Positions 7,932-16,345 of a DNA stretch of 64,000 bases are shown piece after piece. This DNA comes from Caenimonas koreensis DSM 17982 (GTDB taxonomy: Bacteria > Pseudomonadota > Gammaproteobacteria > Burkholderiales > Burkholderiaceae_C), in contig NZ_WJBU01000008.1 in the NCBI RefSeq assembly GCF_009646335.1, positions 124,001 through 188,000 on the forward strand. The letters run 5' to 3'. Both the position numbers and the translations under genes were made by a program. The notes under the pieces were generated by a model. The model did no database searches, had not been told where the DNA came from, and worked only from the letters and a program-made list of their open reading frames with translations. Position 1 is the first letter of the stretch, and the number at the start of each line of letters is the position of its first letter.

Positions 7932-10900
7932 TTACGCGCCCAGCTCCAGCTTCAACGCAACCAGCTTGCCGGTGCCGCCTGTCGTCTTCTGCGGCGCAGT
8001 GGCCGCAGCGCGTGCTGCATCAACGCCAGCCTCCTTCAGCGCAGCGACGATGGCCGCCGCGCGTTGCGCACCGAGCTTCGTGAGCGCATCCGCTTCCAGC
8101 GCCTGGCTGGCTTCGAGCCGTTCACGCAGCTTGCCGTAGAACGCGCTCGCGTCGGCGACTTGCGGCTCGCCCTGCACCATCTTGCCCACACGCTGCCAGA
8201 TCGGCAGCTCCGCTTGAGGCGCTGACGCTGCGCCTGCTGCACTCGCTGCGCCAGCACTGGCGCCCTGCTCCGCCGCCTTCTTTTCCTTGTCGAGCTCGGC
8301 ATCGCCAAAGCGCTTTGCATAAAGCTCACGCATCGCGCTGCGCACGGAGCGGCTGCCCAGGTCAAGCGGGCCGGGCTCGTCACCCGCGTCGAGCTTGATG
8401 CCCGCCATCCGGAAAACTTCGATGCGCACAGCGCGCGCCCGCAGAGCCGCAGCATCTGCGTCGCTGTAGTGGCCCGGCACAGAGAGCTTGAGTTGCGGCC
8501 GCTTGGCCAGAATCTGCGCGATCTGCTTGATCTTCTCGCGCTCGGGCGGCAGAAGCTTGTCGCTGCCTGCATCAAAGTCGATCGACTCCAGCTTCTCGCC
8601 GCTGCCGCCGCCGAGCAATGCACCGAGTGCGCGGAACGGCGCGGTGACGATCTTGGTCAGCACGTTGCCAATGGCCTTCCAGATGATCCCGCTGTAGCTG
8701 AACTGGGGGTCGTTGATGTCGCCCGAGACGGGCAGGCCCAGGTCGATACGGCCGTCGCTGTCTTTCAGGATCGCAATGGCCAGCTCCAGCGGCAGCTTCA
8801 TCGCGTCAGGGCTGTCCACGCGCTCACCCAGCGTCAGCTTGTCGATCACGATCTGGTTCGCGCCCTCGAGCTGGCCGCGGCGCACCTTGTATTGCAGGTC
8901 GAGCGAGATCTTGCCTTCGGCGATCTTGTAGCCTGCAAACTTGATTGCATACGGCGATGTCGAGACCAGGTCCACGTTCTTGAACACCACAGACAAGTCG
9001 GTGTTGTTGCTCGGCGCGAACGGGTTGAGCTCGCCGCGAATGCGTGCGCTGCCAAACTCGTCGACCCGCGCGTCGAGCTCGACCTGGCTGCGCGTGTCAG
9101 CGTTGGTCGAAAGGCCGTTCACCACGCCATTGAGCTCATACATCTTCGCGCCGAACTGCGGCTGCAAACTCAGGTCGGCGAAGTCGAGCTTCGCATCCAC
9201 CAGCCGCACGCGGCGCACGCGCACCGGGAAGGGCTCAGTCGCGGGCGCTGTGGGCGCAGGGGCTGCAGACGAAGTGGCAACCGGCACAGGCGCAACCGTG
9301 GCCGATGCACCGGCCGCTGGCGCACCCGCCTGCGGCTTGACCAGCAGCCGCGCAGCGTTGAAGCTGCGGTCCTGCTCGATGATGAGTTTGGCATTGGGCT
9401 CCACCAGCCGCAGCTCCGGAATGTCCAGCTGGTTCGGCGCCAGGCTCAGCGTCATCGCGTCCGCCCGCACGTCCTTCCACGAAGCGAACAATTCACCGCC
9501 GTCTTCCTTCAGCACGAGGCCAGCCACATTGAAGGCGCCTGCATAGCGAAGCGCTGCCGGCTTTGCGCCACCAGCACCGGCAGCCCCACTTGCGCCGACG
9601 TTCAGCCGCCCCTTCGCCGACACGGCACCGCCGGCAATCTTCAGCTTCACATACTGGGCGAGCATGGGCTGCACAGGCGCGAGCGAGAGTTGCGTTACTT
9701 TCACATCGGCCTGCACTGCACCCGTGCCGGGCACCGCGCTGCCTTGCGCCGCCAGTTGCCCGCCTTCGCGCAGCGAGAGCCCCGCCTTGAACTTGACGGG
9801 CTTGGTCAAGTCGCTGCTTGCGCCTTCGACGGTTGCGCCGAAGTCAACGACACGCACCTTCACGCCGGATGCTTCGTCTTCTACGTCGGCGGCGAACTTG
9901 TCGAGCTCCACAGTGCCGATGCTGGCGTTCCATGGCTTGGCGTCTTTCGCGTCCTTCGCCGGCGCACCGGCCGCGAACTTCGGCAGCATTTGCATCAGGT
10001 TCAACTCGCCCGCGCGGTCGCGCGCCACACGCAACTGCGCGCCCTGCGCGAACACGCGGCCCACCACAGCGCTGCGTGCCGCGAGGTCCACGCTCCCTTG
10101 CGCAAACCCGAGCCGCGCGAGCTTGACCGCCGTGCCCGGCCCGCGAGCGATGGCCAGGTCTGAAATCGTGAGCGCTGCATCGCCGACCTTCACTTGCAAG
10201 CCCGCGCTGCTCTGCGACGCGCCCGCCTGCAGCTGCAGGGCCAGGCCAGCCGCATCCACCTTCAGTGGCGGATTGATCGTGCGATCGGTCGCGCTGAAAG
10301 CCATCTTGTCGAAGGCAATCTCTTTGACATCGACCTTCCAGTCGCCCGCTTGCACTGAGGGCGGGGTACTGGACGGCACAGCGTTGGCGCCGGCCGTCTC
10401 GATCATCAGGTTCGCGATGTCGAGCTGGCCCTTGGCATCACGCTCGATGCGCAGTGCGCCGCCGTCGACACGCACCTGCGCAATGGATGCTTCCCGCCGC
10501 GCCGCGCTCGCAGCGATGCCCGTCACGTCGAGAGCCGTGAGCGAGGCAAATGAATCGCTGCGGCCTTCGTGCGCAATGGCAAAGTCGCGCAGCGACACCT
10601 TGGCACCCGCAAGCGCTGCGTCAAACTTGCCGTCGGCATACGAAAAAGAATACGGGAGCGCCGCAGACAGCCGCCCCGCCGTCACCTTGGCGCGCGTGAA
10701 CGACTTGAGGTACACGGCCAGCTCGGGCAGCGCCAGGTTCTCCAGCACGAGTTCACCCTGCCCCTTGATCGGGTCGAGCGTGGCCGTGCCACTCCAGCGC
10801 AGCTTGCCGCCGCCAGCTACTTGTGCGTTGAAGGTGTGGCTGTCGCCCTCGTCGGGCAGGGTGCTGAAGTCGGTCAGGCGGAAGTCGATCGGCGAGACGG

Positions 10901-11411
10901 AGTTGGTGTAGCCGGCCCGCTCATCGCGCATGTCGATACGCCCCTGCTCCAGCGCAAACTGCCTGATGACCACGCGTGGCAGCTTGTTGTCCGTCGATGG
11001 CTCGTGGGGGCGCTTGGCGAGTGTGTCGAGCAGTTGCGCAAGATTGAACTTGCCGTCGGGTGCGATGTGCAGGCTGGCCTGGGGCGAGCCAAGCCGTACT
11101 TCGGCAAAGCTCCATGCGCGCCGGAAGATCGAGCGCCACTGCAATTCGGTCACGAGCGTGCCGACAGAAAAAATCGGCGCACCGTCGGCCTCGGCCAGGC
11201 GCAGGTCTTTGGCCTCCAGCCGCAAAGTAAATGGGTTGAACTGCAGGTCGCCGACCTGCAGTTGCCGCGCCAGTTCAGACTGGCCGAATTTGGGCAGGTG
11301 GTTGCGCGCCACAGCGGGCACCAGCCAGAAGCCAACAAGCGCGTAGACGGCAAGCAAGCCAGCCGCCATCGCCACCCAACGCTTCCAGCGCAGCTGGAAA
11401 TTCTTCGACAT
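7932..11411 (-). CDS. Giant AsmA-like DUF748 envelope protein
   Basis: I place the start at 11411 (MSKNFQLRWKRW), after GGGGGTG, giving 1159 aa; an in-frame ATG 29 codons upstream has no such support. The N-terminus has one membrane anchor (about 13-32), followed by a long AsmA/DUF748-type beta-rich periplasmic region with repeated Ala/Pro-rich linkers. The last 200 residues contain an OmpA-like segment (SIDFDAGSDKLLPPEREKIKQIAQIL). Family members span the periplasm and are linked to lipid transport or outer-membrane homeostasis. No partner genes are adjacent: a tRNA lies upstream and the small exported protein is convergent. Confidence 0.88.
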   Translation of the reverse strand: MSKNFQLRWKRWVAMAAGLLAVYALVGFWLVPAVARNHLPKFGQSELARQLQVGDLQFNPFTLRLEAKDLRLAEADGAPIFSVGTLVTELQWRSIFRRAWSFAEVRLGSPQASLHIAPDGKFNLAQLLDTLAKRPHEPSTDNKLPRVVIRQFALEQGRIDMRDERAGYTNSVSPIDFRLTDFSTLPDEGDSHTFNAQVAGGGKLRWSGTATLDPIKGQGELVLENLALPELAVYLKSFTRAKVTAGRLSAALPYSFSYADGKFDAALAGAKVSLRDFAIAHEGRSDSFASLTALDVTGIAASAARREASIAQVRVDGGALRIERDAKGQLDIANLMIETAGANAVPSSTPPSVQAGDWKVDVKEIAFDKMAFSATDRTINPPLKVDAAGLALQLQAGASQSSAGLQVKVGDAALTISDLAIARGPGTAVKLARLGFAQGSVDLAARSAVVGRVFAQGAQLRVARDRAGELNLMQMLPKFAAGAPAKDAKDAKPWNASIGTVELDKFAADVEDEASGVKVRVVDFGATVEGASSDLTKPVKFKAGLSLREGGQLAAQGSAVPGTGAVQADVKVTQLSLAPVQPMLAQYVKLKIAGGAVSAKGRLNVGASGAAGAGGAKPAALRYAGAFNVAGLVLKEDGGELFASWKDVRADAMTLSLAPNQLDIPELRLVEPNAKLIIEQDRSFNAARLLVKPQAGAPAAGASATVAPVPVATSSAAPAPTAPATEPFPVRVRRVRLVDAKLDFADLSLQPQFGAKMYELNGVVNGLSTNADTRSQVELDARVDEFGSARIRGELNPFAPSNNTDLSVVFKNVDLVSTSPYAIKFAGYKIAEGKISLDLQYKVRRGQLEGANQIVIDKLTLGERVDSPDAMKLPLELAIAILKDSDGRIDLGLPVSGDINDPQFSYSGIIWKAIGNVLTKIVTAPFRALGALLGGGSGEKLESIDFDAGSDKLLPPEREKIKQIAQILAKRPQLKLSVPGHYSDADAAALRARAVRIEVFRMAGIKLDAGDEPGPLDLGSRSVRSAMRELYAKRFGDAELDKEKKAAEQGASAGAASAAGAASAPQAELPIWQRVGKMVQGEPQVADASAFYGKLRERLEASQALEADALTKLGAQRAAAIVAALKEAGVDAARAAATAPQKTTGGTGKLVALKLELGA

Positions 11412-11502
11412 CGCCACTTTCACCCCCGACGCGTATGGCTCAGCATAGCTCATGGGTGCGGCAGCGGGCTGCCGCAGACACCGTAGAATCGTGAACAATT
11501 CT

Positions 11503-11576
11503 GCGGGCGTCGTTCAATGGCAGGACCTGAGCTTCCCAAGCTCAAGATGCGGGTTCGATTCCCGCCGCCCGCTCCA
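11503..11576 (+). tRNA. tRNA-Gly (anticodon CCC)
   Basis: A complete cloverleaf can be drawn. The acceptor stem is GCGGGCG with CGCCCGC, followed by discriminator T and an encoded CCA. The anticodon stem TGAGC/GCTCA encloses the loop TTCCCAA (anticodon CCC). The T arm is GCGGG TTCGATT CCCGC. The gene lies between the DUF748 gene and ompW, which are both on the minus strand. A tRNA-Gly near a glycine-cleavage operon in the same window is probably coincidental. Confidence 0.97.
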
Positions 11577-11588
11577 GTGCTTCCAGTC

Positions 11589-12218
11589 TCAGAACCGGTA
11601 GCCGACGCCTACACCCAGCAGCAGCGGGTCCACCTTGAATGTCCCGATCTTCGTGCCTGCAGCCGATACATCGGTGCGGATGTAGACCTTCTTCAAGTCA
11701 AAGTTCAGCAGCCAGTTGCCCGTGAGCGGGATGTCGAAGCCGGCCTGCAATGCGCCGCCGAAGCTGCTGCGATCAATCGAGACGCCTGCCGGCAGGTTCA
11801 CCGAGCTGAAGCGCGTGTAGTTCACGCCTGCACCCACATACGGGCGCACCGAGCCCTGCGGCATGAAGTGGTATTGCACCGTGAGTGTCGGCGGCAGGTG
11901 GCGCAGCGAGCCGATCGGCGTGCCGAACGACGAGAGCGTCTGCTTCTGCGGGATCGTGAGGATCAGCTCGGCAGCGATCTGCGGCGTGAAGAAGTACGAC
12001 ACGTCGACTTCCGGAATCAGCTTGTTGTTGATTGCCAGACCCAGGCCGGTGGAGTCGCCATTGGCGCTGTCAAAGTGCACTGCACGTGCACGCACGAGCC
12101 ACGGGCCGCTGGCTTGTTGCGCCATGGCGGGCATTGCGGCCAACAAAGAAAGAGCTGCTGCCGCGATGATTTGTTTCTTCGTTTTTGTGCTTTCACATGA
12201 AGGGAATATTCCCTGCAC
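11589..12218 (-). CDS. ompW: OmpW-family outer-membrane protein (start uncertain)
   Basis: The mature part is a typical OmpW eight-stranded barrel (SGPWLVRARAVHF near the N-terminus, VQYHFMPQGSVRPYVGAGVNYT in the middle, terminal aromatic in GVGYRF). A signal peptide core (IIAAAALSLLAAMPAMA-QQ) precedes it. The only in-frame start ahead of that peptide is GTG 12218, with no Shine-Dalgarno and an odd N-terminal extension. It also lies upstream of the +1 predicted from the FNR box at 12249. A more normal start, GTG at about 12197 (encoding MKAQK...), would join this frame only if the five-base homopolymer at 12182-12186 were one base longer. This suggests a sequencing error, a recent frameshift or an unusual start. 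OmpW family members are outer-membrane channels for small hydrophobic molecules. Confidence 0.85.
   Translation of the reverse strand: MQGIFPSCESTKTKKQIIAAAALSLLAAMPAMAQQASGPWLVRARAVHFDSANGDSTGLGLAINNKLIPEVDVSYFFTPQIAAELILTIPQKQTLSSFGTPIGSLRHLPPTLTVQYHFMPQGSVRPYVGAGVNYTRFSSVNLPAGVSIDRSSFGGALQAGFDIPLTGNWLLNFDLKKVYIRTDVSAAGTKIGTFKVDPLLLGVGVGYRF
12201..12214. promoter_or_regulatory. Perfect 14-bp palindrome at the ompW 5' end
   Basis: AGGGAATATTCCCT is a perfect palindrome. If the +1 predicted from the FNR box is right, it is the first 14 nt of the ompW transcript and could act as a 5' hairpin or as an operator site. Confidence 0.4.
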
Positions 12219-12248
12219 TCATTGAATGAAATTCCGCCCAGGGCGGTA

Positions 12249-12262
12249 TTGATCAGCATCAA
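12249..12262 (-). promoter_or_regulatory. FNR/Anr-type box upstream of ompW
   Basis: The site TTGAT-N4-ATCAA is a perfect match to the FNR-family consensus. Its centre at 12255.5 would place a class II (-41.5) start site near 12214 on the minus strand, with TTCAAT (12226-12221) as the -10. ompW is FNR-regulated in enterobacteria. The next gene on the other side ends rather than starts here, so ompW is the only plausible target. Confidence 0.75.
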
Positions 12263-12361
12263 TCAAATGCGGGTTTACCCTAGCTTGGCACTCGCGCTGT
12301 GCCGTGGGCACCACGGCAGCGGGCGCACACGGGGCGTGCTGCCTCGCGCCGCAAGCCTCGC

Positions 12362-14752
12362 CTAGCCGCAACTGCCGACATGGCCGCACGAGGTGCACCA
12401 GTCGCAGCCGTCCTTGCGGATCATGGCGTGCGCGCCGCACTCGGGGCACTTCGATCCGGCCATCGCGCGGTGCGCAGCCACCTCCTCGTCGGTGCCCGGT
12501 GGTGGCGCAGCGGCTTCGCCATTTCGCGTCGCGATGATGTTCTGGATGGCGAATGCCATGGCCGCGACTTCCGAGTCGTGCCACATCGGCACCAGCGGTC
12601 CGTCGGCCTTGCGGTAGGTGCCCAGGCGCACCGGCCCCCGGTCCCATGCGACCTTGCGCATGTCGGCCAATGCCCGATCGAGAAAACCGCCGCGTGCAGC
12701 CAGCGACAGCAGGCGCATGCTCGACGTGATCCACTGCTGCGACTCACCGCTCTGGCCCACGGGCATGAAGAATTCGATGGCGCGCTCACGCCCGTCGGGC
12801 AGCGGCAGGAAGGAGACGACCAGGTACAGGTGCTGGCGGCCCTCGTGCGTCCAGTATTCGATCTTGTCGGCGACCGCAGACAGCGCACCCTTGGGCCGAC
12901 TGGCGATCACTTCGCGCATTGGGTCGATGGTGGCGGCAGGTGCAACTGCGGCAACCGGGGTAGGCGATGCCTGCAACACGGAGCCCACGATGCTGTTGGG
13001 CCGGTAGGTCGCCAGGCCCTTGAGCTGCGCGCGCCAGGCCTGCGCGTACATGTCCTTGAAGTCGTCGAACGGGCAATCGGCGGGCACGTTCACCGTCTTG
13101 GAGATGGCCGTGTCCACGAAGGGCTGAACGGTCTTCATCATGGCGATGTGCGCTGCAGCGTCCATCTCCAGTGCGCTCACGAATGCGCGCGGCAGCTGGG
13201 CCGTGTCGCCGCCGAGCGCACCGTACACACGCCACGCGTGGTCCTGCACTTCGTACTGGCTGGTGCTGCCGTCCGATTCGCGCTTCTTGCGCGTGTACGT
13301 CCATGAAAAAGCGGGCTCGATGCCGTTCGATGCGTTGTCGGCAAAGGCCAGGCTGACGGTGCCCGTGGGCGCGATCGACAGCAGGTGGCTGTTGCGGATG
13401 CCGTGCTCACGAATGGCGTCCTGCAGCCTCGCATCGAGCCTGCTCGCGAACGTACCCTTTTCGAGGTAGCGCTGCGCGTCGAAAGCGGGGAAGGCGCCCT
13501 TCTCGCGCGCAAGCTCTACCGAGGCTTCGTATGCGGCGTCGCGCATGCGCCGGGCAATGGCCTGCGCCATGTCGCGGCCCGGTGCTTCGTCGTAACGCAG
13601 CCCGAGCATGACGAGTGCGTCGCCCAGGCCCGTGAAGCCAACGCCAATGCGGCGCTTGTCCATGGCCTGCGCACGCTGCTGCGCAAGCGGCCAGAACGTG
13701 AGGTCGAGCACGTTGTCGAGCGCTCGCACCTGCACCGCCACAACCGTGGCGAACGCGTCGAAGTCGAACGCGGCGGTGCCGCCAACGCCGAACGGATGGC
13801 GCACGAAGCGCGGCAGGATCACGGGGCCGAGGTCGCAGCAGCCATAGGGCGGCAGCGGCTGCTCGCCGCAAGGGTTGGTCGCTGCGATGTCTTCGCAGTA
13901 GCGCAGGTTGTTGTCGCGGTTGATCGTGTCGGGAAAGAGAATGCCCGGCTCGGCGAAGTCGTAGGCCGATCGCATCACCATGTCCCACAACTCGCGTGCG
14001 GGCAGCGTGCGGTACACCCACCAGCCATCGGCGCGCTGGTGCGCACCCGCTGCAAGCAGGGCCTGCCCCGGCTTGGCGCGATGCGCCAGCTCCCAGTTGC
14101 CGCCGCTGGCCAGGCATTGCATGAACGCGTCGGTCACGGCGATCGACACATTGAAGTTCGACCAGCGGCCCGGCGTGCGCTTGGCCGTGATGAATTCGGG
14201 CACGTCAGGGTGGTCGATGCGCAGCACGCCCATCTGCGCGCCACGCCGCGCGCCGGCGCTTTCCACCGTGGCGCATGAGTGGTCGAACACGTCGATGTAG
14301 CTGCACGGGCCAGACGCGATAGAGGCCGTGGAGCTCACGCCTGCGCCACGCGGGCGGATGCGCGAGAAGTCATAGCCCACGCCGCCGCCACGCCGCATCG
14401 TCTCGGCCGCTTCACGCAGTGCCTCGTAGATGCCGGGGTAGCCGCCGTCGTCCGTGCCTTGGATGCAGTCACCCACCGGTTGCACAAAGCAGTTGATCAG
14501 CGTGGCCTGCAGGTCGGTGCCTGCAGCACTCATGATGCGGCCCGCGCCGATGGCGCCTGCGCGCAGGTTGGCGTGGAAGCGCTCCTGCCACAGCGCGCGG
14601 CTGGCTTCGCTTTCAACGGAGGCGAGAGCGCGGGCCACGCGCGTGAAAAGCGCCTCGACGTTGTCCTCGCCGGGCTTGAGATACTTTTCGGCGAGCACGT
14701 CCGTGGTGATTGCCTGCGGTGGCAGCGCCGCAGCAGGCGCGTCGCGCATCAT
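12362..14752 (-). CDS. nrdJ: Adenosylcobalamin-dependent (class II) ribonucleotide reductase
   Basis: This 796-aa protein carries the class II RNR signatures: an early LINCFVQPVGD cysteine segment, GGGVGYDFSRIRPRGA, the radical-site NPCGEQPLPPYGCCD motif, and a C-terminal zinc ribbon (CPEC ... CTSCGHVGSCG). It reduces ribonucleotides to deoxyribonucleotides using vitamin B12, without needing oxygen. I start it at 14752; the longer open frame upstream is not conserved in character and overlaps the preceding gene. The ATG overlaps the TGA of the nitronate monooxygenase gene (ATGA), so the two are translationally coupled and share the FNR-type promoter at 16043-16084. That agrees with dNTP supply under low oxygen. 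Confidence 0.95.
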   Translation of the reverse strand: MMRDAPAAALPPQAITTDVLAEKYLKPGEDNVEALFTRVARALASVESEASRALWQERFHANLRAGAIGAGRIMSAAGTDLQATLINCFVQPVGDCIQGTDDGGYPGIYEALREAAETMRRGGGVGYDFSRIRPRGAGVSSTASIASGPCSYIDVFDHSCATVESAGARRGAQMGVLRIDHPDVPEFITAKRTPGRWSNFNVSIAVTDAFMQCLASGGNWELAHRAKPGQALLAAGAHQRADGWWVYRTLPARELWDMVMRSAYDFAEPGILFPDTINRDNNLRYCEDIAATNPCGEQPLPPYGCCDLGPVILPRFVRHPFGVGGTAAFDFDAFATVVAVQVRALDNVLDLTFWPLAQQRAQAMDKRRIGVGFTGLGDALVMLGLRYDEAPGRDMAQAIARRMRDAAYEASVELAREKGAFPAFDAQRYLEKGTFASRLDARLQDAIREHGIRNSHLLSIAPTGTVSLAFADNASNGIEPAFSWTYTRKKRESDGSTSQYEVQDHAWRVYGALGGDTAQLPRAFVSALEMDAAAHIAMMKTVQPFVDTAISKTVNVPADCPFDDFKDMYAQAWRAQLKGLATYRPNSIVGSVLQASPTPVAAVAPAATIDPMREVIASRPKGALSAVADKIEYWTHEGRQHLYLVVSFLPLPDGRERAIEFFMPVGQSGESQQWITSSMRLLSLAARGGFLDRALADMRKVAWDRGPVRLGTYRKADGPLVPMWHDSEVAAMAFAIQNIIATRNGEAAAPPPGTDEEVAAHRAMAGSKCPECGAHAMIRKDGCDWCTSCGHVGSCG

Positions 14753-15993
14753 GCGGCGGCGCCTTGGCCGGCAGGTGGCATCGTGCCGGCCATCAGCCAT
14801 GCGAGCAGGTCTTGCACCGGCCGCACCTGCGCGCCAAACGGCAGACGCCCCGCACCGCGGAAGAACAGGCCCTTTTCCGGGCGCCCTTCGAGCGCGAAGC
14901 CCAGCGTCTTGTCGATGCAGAACTGGCCCCACTGCGAATTGCCGTCGCGCAGGCCGCAGTTGGCCAGGCAGTCGAACCACATCGTGCAGTGTTCCTTGGC
15001 GTGCGCGTGGCTCTGCAGGCGGGGCTCCAGGCGCAGGTACTTCTCAAGCCAGGGCGTGCGCACGGCGCGTGCCGGCAAACCCGCCACGCTGGTGAATTCG
15101 ACGATGTCTTCGGGCCTGGCCTCTGCCAGCACCCGCTTGAACTCGGCGTGTGCGTCGCTCTCGGTGGTCACGGCAAATGCGGTGCCCAGCTGCACAGCCG
15201 AAGCGCCGAGCGCCTGCACACGCAGGATGTCGTCGCGCGAAGCGATGCCGCCTGCAGCGATGAGCGGTACCTTGCCCTCCAGGCCCGCCGCGCGCAGGAA
15301 TGCACGCGCCTCGGGCAGCACCACGTCGAAGTCGAAGCGGCGGTCGCCCAGGTCAGCGACCTTCGACGCACCCAGGTGGCCGCCGGCCAGCTTGGGATGC
15401 TCGATCACGATGGCGTCGGGAATGCGCCCCTTCTTTTCCCACTTGCGCACGACCAGCTGGACACCGCGCGCGTCGGACAGGATCGGCACCAGCGCCGCAT
15501 CAGGAAAGTCGCGCGCGAGCTCCGGCAAGTCCAGCGGCAGGCCGGCGCCGACAACCACGGCGTCGATGCCGCATTCGAGGGCGCAGGTAACGTAGTGCTG
15601 GTATTCATTGACGGCACGCATCACGTTCACCGCCAGCAGGCCGCGCCCGCCAGCGATCTCGCGCGCCTTGCTGATCTCGCGACCAAGCGCCACGAGGTTG
15701 GCGGCGTCGATCTGCGGCTTTGCCGCCGGGCCCTCCAGTGACGCCGTCGCCTCCATCAAGTCGGGGTGGTGGCGGCGCAAGTCCACGGACGAGAGCGTGC
15801 CAACAGCGCCAAAGCCGGCAACGGTGCCGGCCAGCCGCCCTGCCGACACGCCAACGCCCATGCCCCCCTGCACAACGGGCAGCAATTCCTTGCCACGCAG
15901 ATTGAAAAGGTGAAGGCCCCCTGCCAGCGCCGCGGCGCGCAGTTCATCGCACGCGGGGGCACTGTCGCGTGTGCATTCTTCCGTCAAGACCAA
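14749..15993 (-). CDS. Nitronate monooxygenase-like flavin oxidoreductase
   Basis: I choose TTG 15993 as start: AGGAGA lies 8 nt upstream, whereas the longer frame has no ribosome-binding site and would run through the promoter. The 414-aa product is an FMN-binding TIM barrel of the 2-nitropropane dioxygenase family: VVQGGMGVGVSAGRLAG near the N-terminus, AVNVMRAV, AIVIEHPKLAGGHLG, and GGIASRDDI with ASAVQLGTAF for phosphate binding. Family members oxidise alkyl nitronates or act as NADH:quinone reductases. It is longer than the usual 320-350 aa because of a C-terminal Cys-rich extension (HCTMWFDCLANCGLRD). It is first in an operon with nrdJ. Confidence 0.9.
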   Translation of the reverse strand: MVLTEECTRDSAPACDELRAAALAGGLHLFNLRGKELLPVVQGGMGVGVSAGRLAGTVAGFGAVGTLSSVDLRRHHPDLMEATASLEGPAAKPQIDAANLVALGREISKAREIAGGRGLLAVNVMRAVNEYQHYVTCALECGIDAVVVGAGLPLDLPELARDFPDAALVPILSDARGVQLVVRKWEKKGRIPDAIVIEHPKLAGGHLGASKVADLGDRRFDFDVVLPEARAFLRAAGLEGKVPLIAAGGIASRDDILRVQALGASAVQLGTAFAVTTESDAHAEFKRVLAEARPEDIVEFTSVAGLPARAVRTPWLEKYLRLEPRLQSHAHAKEHCTMWFDCLANCGLRDGNSQWGQFCIDKTLGFALEGRPEKGLFFRGAGRLPFGAQVRPVQDLLAWLMAGTMPPAGQGAAA

Positions 15994-16042
15994 TTGAAAT
16001 TCTCCTGGGCCGCTGCAGGTCGCTTGCCTGGAGCGTCGCGCC

Positions 16043-16084
16043 AATATAGGCGTGCGCCCGGCTCGTGGGTTTGACACAGGTCAA
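16043..16084 (-). promoter_or_regulatory. Class II FNR/Anr-type promoter for the nmo-nrdJ operon
   Basis: TTGAC-N4-GTCAA at 16071-16084 is a symmetric FNR/Anr-type box. TATATT (16048-16043 on the minus strand) is a good -10. If +1 is 16036, the box is centred at -41.5 and the -10 spans -12 to -7, exactly the class II FNR geometry. The leader to TTG 15993 is then about 43 nt and holds AGGAGA. Confidence 0.7.
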
Positions 16085-16178
16085 CGCTGGTTGAGGTGCG
16101 TCAAAAAGCCCCATTACGCACTGCCGGAAGTTTGATCGTTCGCGGCTGCGCGACGACAAAAAGTACTCAAAAAGGAAA

Positions 16179-16204
16179 CCCCAAAAGACCACCCCAAAAG
16201 ACCA
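16179..16204. repeat. Tandem direct repeat, 2 x 13 bp
   Basis: Two identical abutting copies of CCCCAAAAGACCA lie 141 bp before the start of the first giant repeat protein. They could be paired activator sites or a slipped-strand duplication. Confidence 0.8.
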
Positions 16205-16300
16205 ATCGCCGGGCACGGATGAGCTACCGTGATGCAGTTGCGGATAAGAAACTTACCTACTCCATGGCGCAAACAAGGGGTAGTTGGTTACAGGGAATCG

Positions 16301-16345
16301 GTGTATCTTTCATTGGTTACACATATTCACCCGCGGAGCAGGACC
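16301..16345 (+). promoter_or_regulatory. Leader/promoter segment shared with the second giant gene
   Basis: From GTGTATCTT to the ATG, this 45-bp segment is similar to 20307-20350: GTGTATCTT, a GTTACA box, and GGAGCAGGAC just before ATGGC. The Shine-Dalgarno-like GGAG decides the start at 16346. Conservation of the leader suggests common regulation or a recent duplication. Confidence 0.55.

Larger units (their letters stand above)
16085..16345. other. Intergenic control region upstream of the first giant repeat gene
   Basis: No gene is apparent. The stretch is richer in A than its surroundings. It contains two perfect, adjacent copies of CCCCAAAAGACCA (16179-16191 and 16192-16204) and, at its 3' end, a leader shared with the second giant gene (16301-16345). 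In-frame ATGs upstream of 16346 have no ribosome-binding site and were not used. Confidence 0.6.

Noticed and set aside
8469-10163. Plus-strand open frame of 564 codons antisense to the DUF748 gene
   Set aside because: No start signal, His/Arg-rich translation and complete overlap with a well-supported gene.
14752-14980. Longer nrdJ start at 14980
   Set aside because: The extra 76 residues are Arg/Ala-rich, overlap the upstream gene, and have no ribosome-binding site; ATG 14752 with an ATGA junction is better.
13385-15595. Plus-strand open frames antisense to nrdJ and the nitronate monooxygenase gene
   Set aside because: They are frame shadows of GC-rich genes with clear family signatures on the minus strand.
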